A stretch of 64,000 nucleotides of DNA from Nocardia sp. SYP-A9097 (GTDB lineage: Bacteria > Actinomycetota > Actinomycetes > Mycobacteriales > Mycobacteriaceae), in the NCBI RefSeq assembly GCF_009649815.1, contig NZ_WJIC01000013.1, positions 1-64,000 on the forward strand. The letters run 5' to 3'. The notes beneath the pieces are model-generated. The model was not told the origin of the DNA. It ran no database searches and saw only the letters and a list, made by a program, of their open reading frames with translations. This document shows positions 33,695 through 42,351 of this stretch, piece by piece. How positions within the stretch are numbered: the first letter of the stretch is position 1; each line of letters starts with the position of its first letter. The position numbers and the translations under genes are program-made.

Positions 33695-34921
33695 TCAGTC
33701 CGGCAGGATGGGAACCGACAGCCCCTCGCCGCGCCCGAGCAGTGCCGCGCGCGTGACCGTGCCCGCGCCGAAGCGGTCGCGCAGGGCATCCAGGGTCGAG
33801 TCGAGCGTCGATTCCGCGCGATGCTCCAACGGGAGTGAGAGTTGCATGGTCTCGGCGTCATCGAGATTGGTCAATGCCAACCCGACCAGCGTCAGTCCGC
33901 GCTCGTGAATCAGCGGCAGCGCGGAGGCGAGCAGAGTGCGCGCCGCCCGCAGAATGGCCTCGCCGCTATCGGTCGCCTCCGCCATCGAATGCGAGCGGGT
34001 GGCCCGCCCGAAATCATCGAATCGCAAGCGCAACACCACGGTTCGGCACACTCGCCGAGCCGCGCGTAATCGGTGACCGAGCCGATCCGCCAATCCGAGC
34101 AGATACGCCTCGATCTCGTCGTCGGTCCGTACCCGGCGACCCAGCGCCCGTTGCGCACCGATCGACCGCCGCCGCTTCCCGGTCTCCACCCGCCGCGGAT
34201 CCCGCGCCCAGGACAGCGCATGCAAATGCCGTCCGGCGGCGGGCCCGAGCACCCCCGCCAAAGGTCCCTCACCCATCTCGGCCAACTGCCCGACCCGGGT
34301 GATCCCACGCTCCCGCAATTCCCGCGCCTTCACCTCGCCTACACCCCACAACCGCTCCACGGGCAGCGGATGCAGAAACTCCAACTCCCGATCCGGCGGA
34401 ACCTCCAGCAGCCCATCGGGTTTCGACACCGCACTGGCCACCTTCGCCAGAAACTTGGTCCGCGCCACCCCCACGGAGATCGGCAAACCCACCTCCCGCC
34501 GAACCCGCTCCCGCAACTCCCGCGCGATCTCCACCGGCGATCCCGCGATCCGCCACAACCCACTCACATCCAGGAAGGCTTCATCAATCGAGATGCCCTC
34601 CACTTCCGGAGTGGTATCCCGAAATATCTCGAACACCGCCTTACTGGCCGCCGAGTACGCCGACATTCGTGGCAGCACCACAACCGCATGCGGACACAGC
34701 CGCAACGCCTGCCGTGAATTCATCGGCGTCCGCACTCCGAACGCCTTCGCCTCATAACTGGCCGCCAACACCACCCCCGACCCCACCAACACCGGCCGCC
34801 CCCGCAACCGAGGATTATCCCGCTGCTCCACCGAAGCATAGAAAGAGTCCAGGTCAGCATGCAGAATCGCGGCCCGCTCAGGGCGCTCCCCACGACTCTG
34901 CTCACCAATGGACACGAACAT
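33695..34921 (-). CDS. dinB: DNA polymerase IV (Y family)
   Basis: A 408-residue error-prone polymerase for translesion synthesis. Palm motifs: ILHADLDSFYASVEQRD at about 20-36 and ISIDEAFLDVSGL near 115, which hold the catalytic acidic residues. The helix-hairpin-helix region ERLWGVGEVKARELRERGI follows, then the little-finger domain. ATG 34921 lies inside a perfect SOS-box core, so the message may be nearly leaderless; a GTG two codons in is another option. The C-terminal end lacks an obvious sliding-clamp motif. It is divergent from canB. Confidence 0.9.
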   Translation of the reverse strand: MFVSIGEQSRGERPERAAILHADLDSFYASVEQRDNPRLRGRPVLVGSGVVLAASYEAKAFGVRTPMNSRQALRLCPHAVVVLPRMSAYSAASKAVFEIFRDTTPEVEGISIDEAFLDVSGLWRIAGSPVEIARELRERVRREVGLPISVGVARTKFLAKVASAVSKPDGLLEVPPDRELEFLHPLPVERLWGVGEVKARELRERGITRVGQLAEMGEGPLAGVLGPAAGRHLHALSWARDPRRVETGKRRRSIGAQRALGRRVRTDDEIEAYLLGLADRLGHRLRAARRVCRTVVLRLRFDDFGRATRSHSMAEATDSGEAILRAARTLLASALPLIHERGLTLVGLALTNLDDAETMQLSLPLEHRAESTLDSTLDALRDRFGAGTVTRAALLGRGEGLSVPILPD

Positions 34922-34928
34922 ATGTTCG
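34915..34928. promoter_or_regulatory. LexA (SOS) box at dinB start
   Basis: CGAAC-ATAT-GTTCG is a perfect match to the core of the actinobacterial SOS box (CGAAC, four bases, GTTCG). It overlaps the dinB ATG. LexA bound here would block transcription or initiation until DNA damage triggers its cleavage. Confidence 0.75.
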
Positions 34929-35083
34929 CATACCCATCGGTCTGATGTGCTGAGCTCCCAAGGAAAGCGGATAAGGTCCGGCTCGTTCTTCGCCTGCGGG
35001 AAGGCCGGCGCAGATTGGAGATTTGCTAGACCGTAACTGAATTGCCGCTGTCGGCTCGGATCCGCTATGGAAGATTGGGGCTT

Positions 35084-35707
35084 ATGCCGCACTCCGATCC
35101 GATTGGTGCCTGGAAGTCGCTGCGCGAGGGAAATGAGCGCTTCGTCAATGGCACACTGCAGCACCCGAGTCAGGGTGCCATCGCCCGGGCCAAGCTCGTC
35201 GGCGGACAGCAACCGCATGCGATTCTGTTCGGCTGTGGTGACTCCCGGGTCGCGGCCGAGATCATCTTCGATCAGGGCCTGGGCGATATGTTCGTGGTCC
35301 GCACCGCCGGGCATGTCATCGACAGCTCGGTGCTCGGATCCATCGAATACGGTGTGCACGTACTGGATGTTCCGCTCATCGTGGTGCTCGGCCATGACAG
35401 CTGCGGCGCGGTGCGCGCCACCATCGAGGCACTCGACAATGGTGATGTCCCAGGCGGATTCATTCGCAGCATCGTCGAACGCGTCACACCCTCCATCCTC
35501 ATCGGCCGCCGCGAGGGCCTCGAGGAGGTGGACGACCTCGAAGCCCGGCACGTCGAGGAGACCGCCCGCGTACTCATGCAACGCTCGATCATCATCTCCG
35601 AACGCGTCGCGGCCGGCGAATGCGCGATCGCCTGCGTGACCTACCAATTGGACGACGGCCGCGTCACCCTGCATCGCGCGATCGGCAATATCGGCGAAAT
35701 CGCCTGA
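35084..35707 (+). CDS. canB: Beta-carbonic anhydrase
   Basis: A 207-residue enzyme from ATG 35084. Zinc ligands and catalytic residues are visible: Cys51, Asp53 and Arg55 in GCGDSRV, His104 and Cys107 in LGHDSCGAV. Very close in sequence pattern to Mycobacterium tuberculosis Rv3588c (CanB/MtcA2), for example AAEIIFDQGLGDMFVVRTAGHVIDSSVLGSIEY. It interconverts CO2 and bicarbonate. In mycobacteria it lies beside mutY; here it is divergent from dinB. Confidence 0.9.
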   Translation: MPHSDPIGAWKSLREGNERFVNGTLQHPSQGAIARAKLVGGQQPHAILFGCGDSRVAAEIIFDQGLGDMFVVRTAGHVIDSSVLGSIEYGVHVLDVPLIVVLGHDSCGAVRATIEALDNGDVPGGFIRSIVERVTPSILIGRREGLEEVDDLEARHVEETARVLMQRSIIISERVAAGECAIACVTYQLDDGRVTLHRAIGNIGEIA

Positions 35708-35738
35708 CCAAGCGCGGATCCGGTTGTCGCTGCGGTTG

Positions 35739-35975
35739 TTACGCGTCACTCTCGGTCGGGCTGATGCGCGGGTCCGCGTAGATCTGAACGAGGGGGACGC
35801 CCGTGGTGAGTCGTGCCGCTGCCGTGTCGCTCACCCGCAGCGCGAACAATCCTGCGGCCGGGTCGACGGGGACGAGGCCGAAGGGCATATCGACCTCGTC
35901 CTCCGTCAGGCGCAGGGTTTTCAGTGCGTCGGCCAATGTCGCGTCTGCCGATAGTCGGAGGGTGAGCAGCGGCAT
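35739..35975 (-). CDS. Small partner protein of the subtilase
   Basis: A 78-residue protein from ATG 35975 that begins MPLLTLRLSADATLADALKT and contains DEVDMPFGLVPVDPAAGLFAL. It lies nine bases after the subtilase stop, on the same strand, so the two are almost certainly cotranscribed. It is predicted as a small alpha/beta fold, acidic, without signal or membrane segment. The family is not recognised. Inference: a protease chaperone, inhibitor or substrate. Confidence 0.55.
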   Translation of the reverse strand: MPLLTLRLSADATLADALKTLRLTEDEVDMPFGLVPVDPAAGLFALRVSDTAAARLTTGVPLVQIYADPRISPTESDA

Positions 35976-35984
35976 GCCTCCACG

Positions 35985-37310
35985 CTACGCGCGGACCTCG
36001 ATCTCGCGGAGTTCGGTGAGCACGCCGGCGCTATCGATGACGCCGTAGCCGTAGTCATAGTCGAAATCCGTCGTTCCGCGTCGGATCGTATTGCGGCGCA
36101 GCATGTCCCGAAGCTGCGCCGGAGACACGGTGGTGGCGGGCCAGTGCGTGCGGATGGCGGCGACCAGGCCGGCGGCGACGGGGGTGGCCGCGGAGGTTCC
36201 GGTGTCGGGTGTGCCCGCGCCGAACGCGGTTGAGCCGAGGAAATGGGTGTAGGTGCAGACGTCCGGCTTCCGAGCGGTGAGCCGACCCGGGCCCTGGGAG
36301 GAGTAGCCGACCCGCGTATTGGTGGTGTCGACGCCGCCGATACTCAGCACGCTCGCATGCGAATTCGCGCCGCCGATCGGCTTGTCCTTATACGCGCAGC
36401 GACCGTCGGGGCAGTCGCGGCCGCAATTGCCCGCGGCGAAAAGGATGTCGGCTCCGGCGGACTCCAGCGAGCCGACGATCACATTGAACGGATGCGACGG
36501 ATTGTCCGAGTAATTGCCCGGATTCCCGACCGGGAAGTCCCACTGCGACGAGAACGAACCCCAACTGTTGCTGACCACGAGCGCACGGGTGGCGGCGGGC
36601 TGGTCGGTGAGCACCGTGCGCAGCTGCGCGTAGCCCGCGAGGGCATCGGACAGCAGTCCATCCATCGTGGTGCCGCCGTGCCGGGTACTGCGCAGCACCG
36701 GGAAGTCGAGCAGACTGGCCTGCGGTGCGGCGATCAGCGCGTCGAAGGCGCACATACTGCCGTGATCGACCGGGAATTGCCCGGGCTTGCCGGTGACGCC
36801 CGGCGGATTCCAACTGCGTTGCGCGTCGATGTTGACCGAGCCGCCGTGGATTTTTTCCACGAACGCGGCATTGATACCGGTGTCCACAATGGCGAGCGCG
36901 ACCGCCGCGCCGGTGAGCCCGGCCGTAGCGAATTCGGTTGTGTGCAACAGGGTTCCGACATCCCTCGATGTCCCGACGGGACCGGTGTCGCCGCAGGTAA
37001 GCACACCTTCGACGACCGGATCGGCGAAGATGCCGGTGATCGCGGCGGACTCGGTCAGTCGTGGCACGACGGTGGCGAGGTCCTCGTCGGCGATCTCGCC
37101 TCGCACCAGCACCGTCGCGTGTTCGGGTGCCATGGAGTACGGGACAGCACTGTCCTGCCGATATCCCGGGACCGCGACCGGTGTGTAGGTGTGGTCGATA
37201 ACCACATCGGGCAATCCGCCGAGCACTTCGGCGGCGGTGACATGGACAGCGGGATCGGCCACTGCGGCAACCAGATCGACTGTCGGACGAACCTGAATCA
37301 GCACGCGCAT
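35985..37310 (-). CDS. Subtilisin-like S8 serine peptidase, no signal peptide
   Basis: A 441-residue protein from ATG 37310; an upstream ATG at 37319 is possible. Catalytic residues: Asp143 (AIVDTGIN), His183 (VDHGSMCAFD), oxyanion Asn295 (FAAGNCG) and Ser373 (GTSAATP). The first 120 residues may act as a pro-region. A Cys-rich insertion, CGRDCPDGRCAY, directly follows the oxyanion Asn, suggesting a disulphide or metal clasp. No signal peptide or membrane anchor is seen, so it acts inside the cell or leaves by another route. It is cotranscribed with the 78-residue gene downstream. Confidence 0.85.
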   Translation of the reverse strand: MRVLIQVRPTVDLVAAVADPAVHVTAAEVLGGLPDVVIDHTYTPVAVPGYRQDSAVPYSMAPEHATVLVRGEIADEDLATVVPRLTESAAITGIFADPVVEGVLTCGDTGPVGTSRDVGTLLHTTEFATAGLTGAAVALAIVDTGINAAFVEKIHGGSVNIDAQRSWNPPGVTGKPGQFPVDHGSMCAFDALIAAPQASLLDFPVLRSTRHGGTTMDGLLSDALAGYAQLRTVLTDQPAATRALVVSNSWGSFSSQWDFPVGNPGNYSDNPSHPFNVIVGSLESAGADILFAAGNCGRDCPDGRCAYKDKPIGGANSHASVLSIGGVDTTNTRVGYSSQGPGRLTARKPDVCTYTHFLGSTAFGAGTPDTGTSAATPVAAGLVAAIRTHWPATTVSPAQLRDMLRRNTIRRGTTDFDYDYGYGVIDSAGVLTELREIEVRA

Positions 37311-37464
37311 GATCACCATGCTGCCTGCGCGGCGGCGAAAACGTCAGCCGGAGGTCCGAATTCACTTTCGTGTCCCCGCGCGTCGAGGCGAATCCGGCGA
37401 GTTCTCATGGAATCCTCAGCGCGCGCAATGATCTCTACCGATCGGTCCTCTCTATCCTGGTCGA

Positions 37465-38685
37465 ATGAGCCCAGGTGCGATAACGATCGACCCGAAGCTG
37501 GAAACCGTGACGACCGCCGGACCGGAGGACGAGGCCGCCACCGCCGGCGTCGACCCGAGCGCGATCGAGGCGATCTGGGAGTCCGTACAGGATTGGTATC
37601 GCCTCGGCACCACCCCCGCGATCCAGATCTGCCTGCGCCGCGACGGCAAGATCCTGCTCAACCGGGCGATCGGCCACGGCTGGGGCAATGGACCCGCGGA
37701 TGCACCCGACGCGCCGAAACGACTCATCACACCCGATATGCCGTTCTGCGGATTCTCCACCGCCAAAGGCGTCGCCGCGGCACTGATGTTCATGCTCATC
37801 GAGCAGGGCGCATTCGCGCTGAATGATCCGGTGAGCCACTACATTCCGGAGTTCGCGGCCAACGGCAAACAACGGATCACCATCGGCGATGTGCTCTCGC
37901 ATTCGGCGGGCGTCCCATTCATCACCCCGCCGTACCGCGGCACCGATCTCGTCCTGGACGAGGATCTGGCCGTGCACGGACTCGCGGACTTGAAACCCAG
38001 TTGGCGGCCCGGGCGATTCCGTGTCTACCACGCACTGACCAGCGGCCTGATCCAGCGGCTGCTGGTGCAACGCGCGACCGGCAAACATATGCGCGACCAT
38101 CTGAGCGAGCAGGTGCTGAACCCACTCGGCTTCCGCTGGACCAACTTCGGCGTCGCACCCGGAGACGTCGATGAGGTCGTCCCGAGCGTGAAAGTCGGCC
38201 CCGGACCGTCCCGCGTGTGGCGGCACCTGGCGGGCCGCGCACTGGGCGGCGGCCTCTCCGGCCCCACCTCCGAGGCCGACACCCGAGCCTTCCTCACCGC
38301 CGAACTGCCCTCCGGCAATCTAGTCACGACCGCCTTCGAACTTTCTCGGTTCTACGAGATCCTGACGCGCGGAGGCGAATTGGATGGTGTCCGGATCATG
38401 CGCCCCGAAACCCTCCAGTTGGCCACCCAACCCGCTCGCCGAATCCCCGGCGCGGCCGGCCGCGTCTCGGTGGCCGGATACGAACTCGGCGCACGCCGCT
38501 CGAAATTCGGCCATCACACCGAAACCCATTTCGGCCGTAGCGGTTTGACCACGCAATACGGTTGGTCCGACCCGGCCCGCGGCCTCTCGGGCGCAATTCT
38601 CACCAGCGGTAAAGCTGTCGCCGACACCGGCCGCCCCTGGCAACTGGTCGCGCAAATCTCCGGAGCCGTGCCTCGACACAAGTGA
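37465..38685 (+). CDS. Serine hydrolase of the beta-lactamase/EstB family
   Basis: A 406-residue protein from ATG 37465. The SxxK nucleophile motif is FSTAK near residue 98. The second motif reads VYHALTSG, so the YxN is replaced by Tyr-His-Ala as in many esterases of this fold. A late HFGRSGLTTQYGW corresponds to the KTG-like region. No signal peptide is present, so it is unlikely to be a periplasmic beta-lactamase; an esterase or peptidase role is more likely. It ends immediately before a strong terminator. Confidence 0.85.
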   Translation: MSPGAITIDPKLETVTTAGPEDEAATAGVDPSAIEAIWESVQDWYRLGTTPAIQICLRRDGKILLNRAIGHGWGNGPADAPDAPKRLITPDMPFCGFSTAKGVAAALMFMLIEQGAFALNDPVSHYIPEFAANGKQRITIGDVLSHSAGVPFITPPYRGTDLVLDEDLAVHGLADLKPSWRPGRFRVYHALTSGLIQRLLVQRATGKHMRDHLSEQVLNPLGFRWTNFGVAPGDVDEVVPSVKVGPGPSRVWRHLAGRALGGGLSGPTSEADTRAFLTAELPSGNLVTTAFELSRFYEILTRGGELDGVRIMRPETLQLATQPARRIPGAAGRVSVAGYELGARRSKFGHHTETHFGRSGLTTQYGWSDPARGLSGAILTSGKAVADTGRPWQLVAQISGAVPRHK

Positions 38686-38686
38686 A

Positions 38687-38725
38687 TGAGCCGCTGTGAG
38701 TGTCGAATTCACTCACAGCGGCTCA
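38687..38725. terminator. Strong bidirectional hairpin terminator
   Basis: A perfect 16-bp stem: TGAGCCGCTGTGAGTG (38687-38702) pairs with CACTCACAGCGGCTCA (38710-38725), with a seven-base loop TCGAATT. It lies between the convergent stops of the serine hydrolase (38685) and the hypothetical gene (38773). Confidence 0.85.
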
Positions 38726-38772
38726 GCCATAGAGGTTCAGCTCAGTCTCGCCGCGTGTCGCGTGGACGGATC

Positions 38773-39132
38773 TCAAGCTCCGGAGCCGCGCGCATCCAGC
38801 TGCTTGCGGGCTTCGGCGAACCACGCCTGCGTGCCGACCAGTCCGGCTTCGATGTCCTTGCGAGCGCCGTTGAATCCGTAAAGGCTGCCCGCGAAGACCA
38901 TGAGCACAGACCCCTCCTGTTCACCGAGTTCCTCCAGCATTTCGGTGTCCTGCAGCAGGTAGGCGACCCCGGCGATATCCCCGCTCGCCCACGCCTCGCG
39001 ATACTCGTCCCAACTGTCCCTTTTCACCGCGACGGCACGCTCGACCAGCTCCTGTTGAAGCGCCTTGCGATCGGCCTCGCTGGGCTGCCGAGATTTGAGG
39101 TGGTCCCAGTTGATCGGTTCTGCGTCGGACAC
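38773..39132 (-). CDS. Hypothetical protein, 119 residues
   Basis: From GTG 39132 with GGGAG eight bases upstream. It is a soluble, acidic, helix-rich protein that opens MSDAEPINWDHLKSRQPSEA. The repeated Glu/Ala/Leu pattern and a central EMLEELGEQEG stretch give no family I recognise. Good codon use, a ribosome site and a dedicated terminator support a real gene. Confidence 0.6.
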   Translation of the reverse strand: MSDAEPINWDHLKSRQPSEADRKALQQELVERAVAVKRDSWDEYREAWASGDIAGVAYLLQDTEMLEELGEQEGSVLMVFAGSLYGFNGARKDIEAGLVGTQAWFAEARKQLDARGSGA

Positions 39133-39487
39133 GTCCGGACTCCCGTCCCTATGGGTCAGTTGATGAACTGCGATTGCCGAAAGCTCCTGCGCAATGTATC
39201 CCGCCGGGAAATTATCGGTTTCGCCAGCCGGGGTGCGGGCGCGGGAGCTGAAGCGGCCCAGCCGATTAGGTGCGGTCTCAGCTGTAGTTGCCGAAACGAA
39301 GTATTTGGGGTGGGGTCGAAAATAACCCTGCTCTGGGCAGATCGAGACTCCAATGATGAGACCCCGGAATGGGTTCCGGTTCCGACCGATGGCGTCACAG
39401 TGACGCTCCGCCTTCGACCTTGGCCGAGACCGAATCGCCGCCGTAGGAAACCCCGCGTGTCCTGCATGTTCCTGTCATTCTGAGGGC
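39133..39487. other. Intergenic stretch, no gene seen
   Basis: About 355 bases between divergent genes. It should contain the promoters for the hypothetical gene (leftward) and the DUF1353 gene (rightward). A minus-strand frame at 39156-39467 is Arg/Ser-rich with no ribosome site and was not accepted. No clear repeat or hairpin was found. Confidence 0.4.
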
Positions 39488-40471
39488 ATGAAGCTCACTG
39501 TCGAGCAGAGCGGCGGATCGTTCTACGACGGCGGTCGGGAGGCGGCCCAGGAAGCGGCCGAGCAGATCGCACCCGGGGCCGTGGTGATCAATACCACGCC
39601 GACTCCTGAACCGCCGCGGCCACCGGAACCACCGGCCGAGCCGACACCCGATCTCACCATCTCCATGGAGCGGCTGTACGACAAAGCCGGTGCACGGGAG
39701 GAATTCCGACTGCTACACCGGATCGGCTATCTCGACGACGCTCCCGGGATAGGTGTCGGCGAGATTCTGGTGCCCGCGGATCTGGAGCATTGGACCACCG
39801 ACCTCACCTCGGTGCCGTCCTTCCTGACCTGGCTGGTACCCAAGACCGGAGCCCATCTGCCCGCGGCGATCCTGCATGACGGTCTGGTGCTGAACAAAGA
39901 TGAACCGCAGAGCTATATCGCCCGCCGCAAGATCCATCGCGATGAGGCCGACCGAATCTTCCGGGATGCGATGGCCACGACCGGCACCGGCCTCATCCGT
40001 CGCTGGATGGTGTGGTCCGCCGTCACGGTCGCGACCATGCACGAGGCACGGCAGGTCGACTGGACGACAATCCAGAAGTGGCACTACCGAATTGCGCTCT
40101 GGGGCACCCTGGCCGTAATCGTGCTGCTCGGCGTTTGGGCGACCCTGGACCTGCTGAATGTTCCCGGAGTTCCGGGGCTGCCATGGATGGGGGAGCGGCC
40201 GATCGCCGCGATTGTCGGCGGTCTCTCCGGGGCGATCGTCATCCCGCTGCTGCTCGGCATCACCTGGGGAAAGTTCCGAATCGCCGGGTGGATCATCGGT
40301 CCGCTGGTGGCATTGATAATCCCCGCCATCCTGCCGATCGTTCTCATCAGCTGGTTGTACATGGGAGTCGAGAAGCTGCACTCGTGGCGTCCTTGGCTGG
40401 CAAAGACTTTGGCCATCGTCTTCGTCGCGACATCATTCGGCGTTTTCATCGCGTCTTGGTGCTTCGCCTGA
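39488..40471 (+). CDS. DUF1353 protein with membrane domain
   Basis: A 327-residue protein from ATG 39488. After a Pro-rich linker (residues 35-55), a DUF1353 domain spans about 80-175: TDLTSVPSFLTWLVPKTGAH, AAILHDGLVL and DEADRIFRDAM. DUF1353 is best known from phage and prophage proteins. It is followed by four or five transmembrane helices from about residue 200 to the end, for example ALWGTLAVIVLLGVWATLDL and IGPLVALIIPAILPIVLISW. The fusion of a phage-type domain to a membrane module is unusual. No phage genes are nearby. Confidence 0.75.
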   Translation: MKLTVEQSGGSFYDGGREAAQEAAEQIAPGAVVINTTPTPEPPRPPEPPAEPTPDLTISMERLYDKAGAREEFRLLHRIGYLDDAPGIGVGEILVPADLEHWTTDLTSVPSFLTWLVPKTGAHLPAAILHDGLVLNKDEPQSYIARRKIHRDEADRIFRDAMATTGTGLIRRWMVWSAVTVATMHEARQVDWTTIQKWHYRIALWGTLAVIVLLGVWATLDLLNVPGVPGLPWMGERPIAAIVGGLSGAIVIPLLLGITWGKFRIAGWIIGPLVALIIPAILPIVLISWLYMGVEKLHSWRPWLAKTLAIVFVATSFGVFIASWCFA

Positions 40472-40502
40472 CTCGATCGGCCGGTGCGTCAAACGTGCTT
40501 TG

Positions 40503-41045
40503 TCACTTCGGCGATGGCGGTTGCTCGCCCGGGAAGAGGATCGGGCTGATCAAGTACGGTCTGCGGCCAGGCCCGGGCTGGTTCGCGGCGAGCGGTGCGA
40601 CGAGATCGCGGAAACCGGTGAGCATGGTTTCGAGCTCTTCGGGGCTGAGCCACACGGTGCCCTGGCGGTAACCGACCGAGTCGGCGACGGGGTCGGCGTC
40701 CGCTCGATCGAGGTAGGCATTGAACTCCGCGATCAGGACGGCCATGGCGGCCGCGAACCCTTGGCGGTGGTCGTCCGGGGTCATCACGCTGCCCGCGTCG
40801 GCGGTGATGGCCGGTCGGTCGGGTCGCAAGCGGTAGGAGCGTTCCACCGCGCCGCGCACTCGTCGCTCGTCACCGATCTCGAGCATGCCCCCGTCCGTGA
40901 GCAGGCCGAGTTGGCGGTAGACGCTGGTGCGCGGCACGTCGGGCATGCGGTCGCACAATTCTCCGGCCGTACGTAACCGGCCGCCGGACAGTGCGTGGAT
41001 GATGCGCAATCGCACCGGGTGCAGCAGGAGCTCGGTGGGGTCCAT
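40503..41045 (-). CDS. Winged helix transcriptional regulator
   Basis: A 180-residue protein from ATG 41045. The N-terminal HTH (LHPVRLRIIHALSGGRLRTA, then CDRMPDVPRTSVYRQLGLL) is ArsR/PadR-like; the C-terminal domain (about 95-165) resembles ligand-binding helices of helix-turn-helix proteins that control hydrolase genes. It is divergent from an alpha/beta hydrolase at 41109, its likely target. In the gap, TGGTA occurs twice and TACC/GGTA form an imperfect inverted repeat. Confidence 0.75.
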   Translation of the reverse strand: MDPTELLLHPVRLRIIHALSGGRLRTAGELCDRMPDVPRTSVYRQLGLLTDGGMLEIGDERRVRGAVERSYRLRPDRPAITADAGSVMTPDDHRQGFAAAMAVLIAEFNAYLDRADADPVADSVGYRQGTVWLSPEELETMLTGFRDLVAPLAANQPGPGRRPYLISPILFPGEQPPSPK

Positions 41046-41108
41046 ACCCCTACTATCCCATTTCTGGTACCGTTTCCAAAGTTGGTATTGAACCGGAGGG
41101 TCACCGCC

Positions 41109-41939
41109 ATGCGAAATGTACCTGGACGACGAATCATGTTGTGCGGCAACGAGATCTACTACGAAGAGGCCGGAACCGGGGACACCCTGGTGGTTTTCGA
41201 ATCCGGCGCGGGCGCCGGACGAACCCTCTGGGATCGGATCGTACCGCTACTCGCGAACGTCGCGCACACCGTCGCCTACGACCGCGCCGGCCGCGGCCGC
41301 AGCAGCCACGCCCCCGAACCACAGAGCATCGACGACATGGCGGCCACCCTGGTGGCATTGGTCGAGGCGCTCGCACCAGAACGAGTAATCCTGGCCGCCC
41401 ACAGCATGGGCGGACTGATCGTGCGCCGCGCCGCGGAATCGCTCTCCCCGTCCGGCCTCGTCCTCATGGATCCAACGCCGGAAAACGCTCCCACCTACGA
41501 CAATTGGGCACCCACCGTCAAACAGACCGACCGCATTCTCGCAGTACAACAGGCACTCAGCCATATCCCGCCACTCATGCGAATCCTGACCCGCTCCTAC
41601 GGTCGCAAATTCCCCGCCGACACCTACGCCACCATGCTGGCCGAAGACTTCGCCCCCGCCGGCCTAGCCCAAACCCGCCACGAAATAGCGGCCGTCGCCG
41701 CAGCCATCCCCGAATTCCGCACCCGCCCACCAGAACCCCCGAAATCCGACATCACCGTCATCTCGGCAACCCACGCTGCCCGCTACCAGTCCCGCAACCT
41801 GGATACCATGCGCGAATACCAACGCCGATACGCCGACCAGCTCGGCGCACACTTCGAGGATTCAGCCTCCGAACACATCATCCCCGCCGAACAACCCGAA
41901 CAAGTCGCCGCCGCAATCCGCCGACTGGTGAACGGATAG
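41109..41939 (+). CDS. Alpha/beta hydrolase
   Basis: A 276-residue enzyme from ATG 41109 with GGAGGG upstream. Nucleophile elbow AAHSMGGLIV, oxyanion ESGAGAGRTLWDR, and a C-terminal SEHIIPAEQPEQV with the catalytic His. Asp in LMDPTPENAP or further on completes the triad. Substrate unknown; the fold suits esterases or lactonases. Divergent from the regulator at 40503. Confidence 0.85.
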   Translation: MRNVPGRRIMLCGNEIYYEEAGTGDTLVVFESGAGAGRTLWDRIVPLLANVAHTVAYDRAGRGRSSHAPEPQSIDDMAATLVALVEALAPERVILAAHSMGGLIVRRAAESLSPSGLVLMDPTPENAPTYDNWAPTVKQTDRILAVQQALSHIPPLMRILTRSYGRKFPADTYATMLAEDFAPAGLAQTRHEIAAVAAAIPEFRTRPPEPPKSDITVISATHAARYQSRNLDTMREYQRRYADQLGAHFEDSASEHIIPAEQPEQVAAAIRRLVNG

Positions 41940-42113
41940 GCATCCGTAGGCGCAGCTAGGAGCACCCGCAAAGCCCAGGACCCACAACAACATTCACCAG
42001 AGATGGAAGTTCATGTAGCTGCTGGTCAGGCGGTGTCGCACGGTTCGTGGTGCGCGGCAACATGATTGGCGCTTGGTTGCTGACGAGGCTTGATCAGCAG
42101 CGTGCAGGATGGG

Positions 42114-42185
42114 GTCGTAGCGCCGCGGGTGTTCGCGGATGAAGAGTTGCAGCGGCTACGGGAGTTCCCATACGGAACAAAATAG
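42114..42185 (+). pseudogene. Tn3-type transposase N-terminal remnant
   Basis: A 23-codon frame reads VVAPRVFADEELQRLREFPY and then stops. This resembles the start of Tn3-family (DUF4158) transposases, which open with a similar short helix. It is preceded by GGGGTC, a common start of Tn3 terminal repeats. No other part of a transposase is present, so only a scar remains. Called by resemblance alone. Confidence 0.4.
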
Positions 42186-42194
42186 GGTGACGGC

Positions 42195-42317
42195 ATGGAT
42201 CACGATGTGCGGCTACTCCATGCCTCGTCGTTCGGTTCGGCTGCGGCCTCCTACGCCGAGCACCGCCCGGACTACGCGACGGCCGCAGTGCGCTGGGCGC
42301 TCGGGCCCGCCCGTTAA
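42195..42317 (+). pseudogene. Truncated SAM-dependent methyltransferase
   Basis: From ATG 42195 the frame contains HASSFGSAAASYAEHRPDY and AAVRWALGPAR, then TAA at 42315-42317. This is the N-terminus of a common class I methyltransferase family in actinomycetes, where the SAM-binding VLDLGAGTG normally follows directly. The gene is cut off just before that point, next to the transposase scar and the ribosomal protection gene. Confidence 0.6.
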
Positions 42318-42351
42318 CAGCTGAACGAACGCCGTTGCTGGGGCGTTCTTT

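Noticed and set aside
32477..33838. 453-residue plus-strand open frame
   Set aside because: Antisense to the LCMT-type methyltransferase and part of the AHSA1 gene; no domain recognised.
34922..35749. Upstream in-frame extension of dinB
   Set aside because: It runs antisense to canB and has no polymerase character; the dinB family start matches 34921.
36243..37826. 527-residue plus-strand open frame
   Set aside because: It lies antisense to the subtilase, whose catalytic residues are all present, and its composition is that of a shadow frame.
39156..39467. 103-codon minus-strand frame
   Set aside because: Arg/Ser-rich with no ribosome site, lying where promoters for divergent genes are expected.
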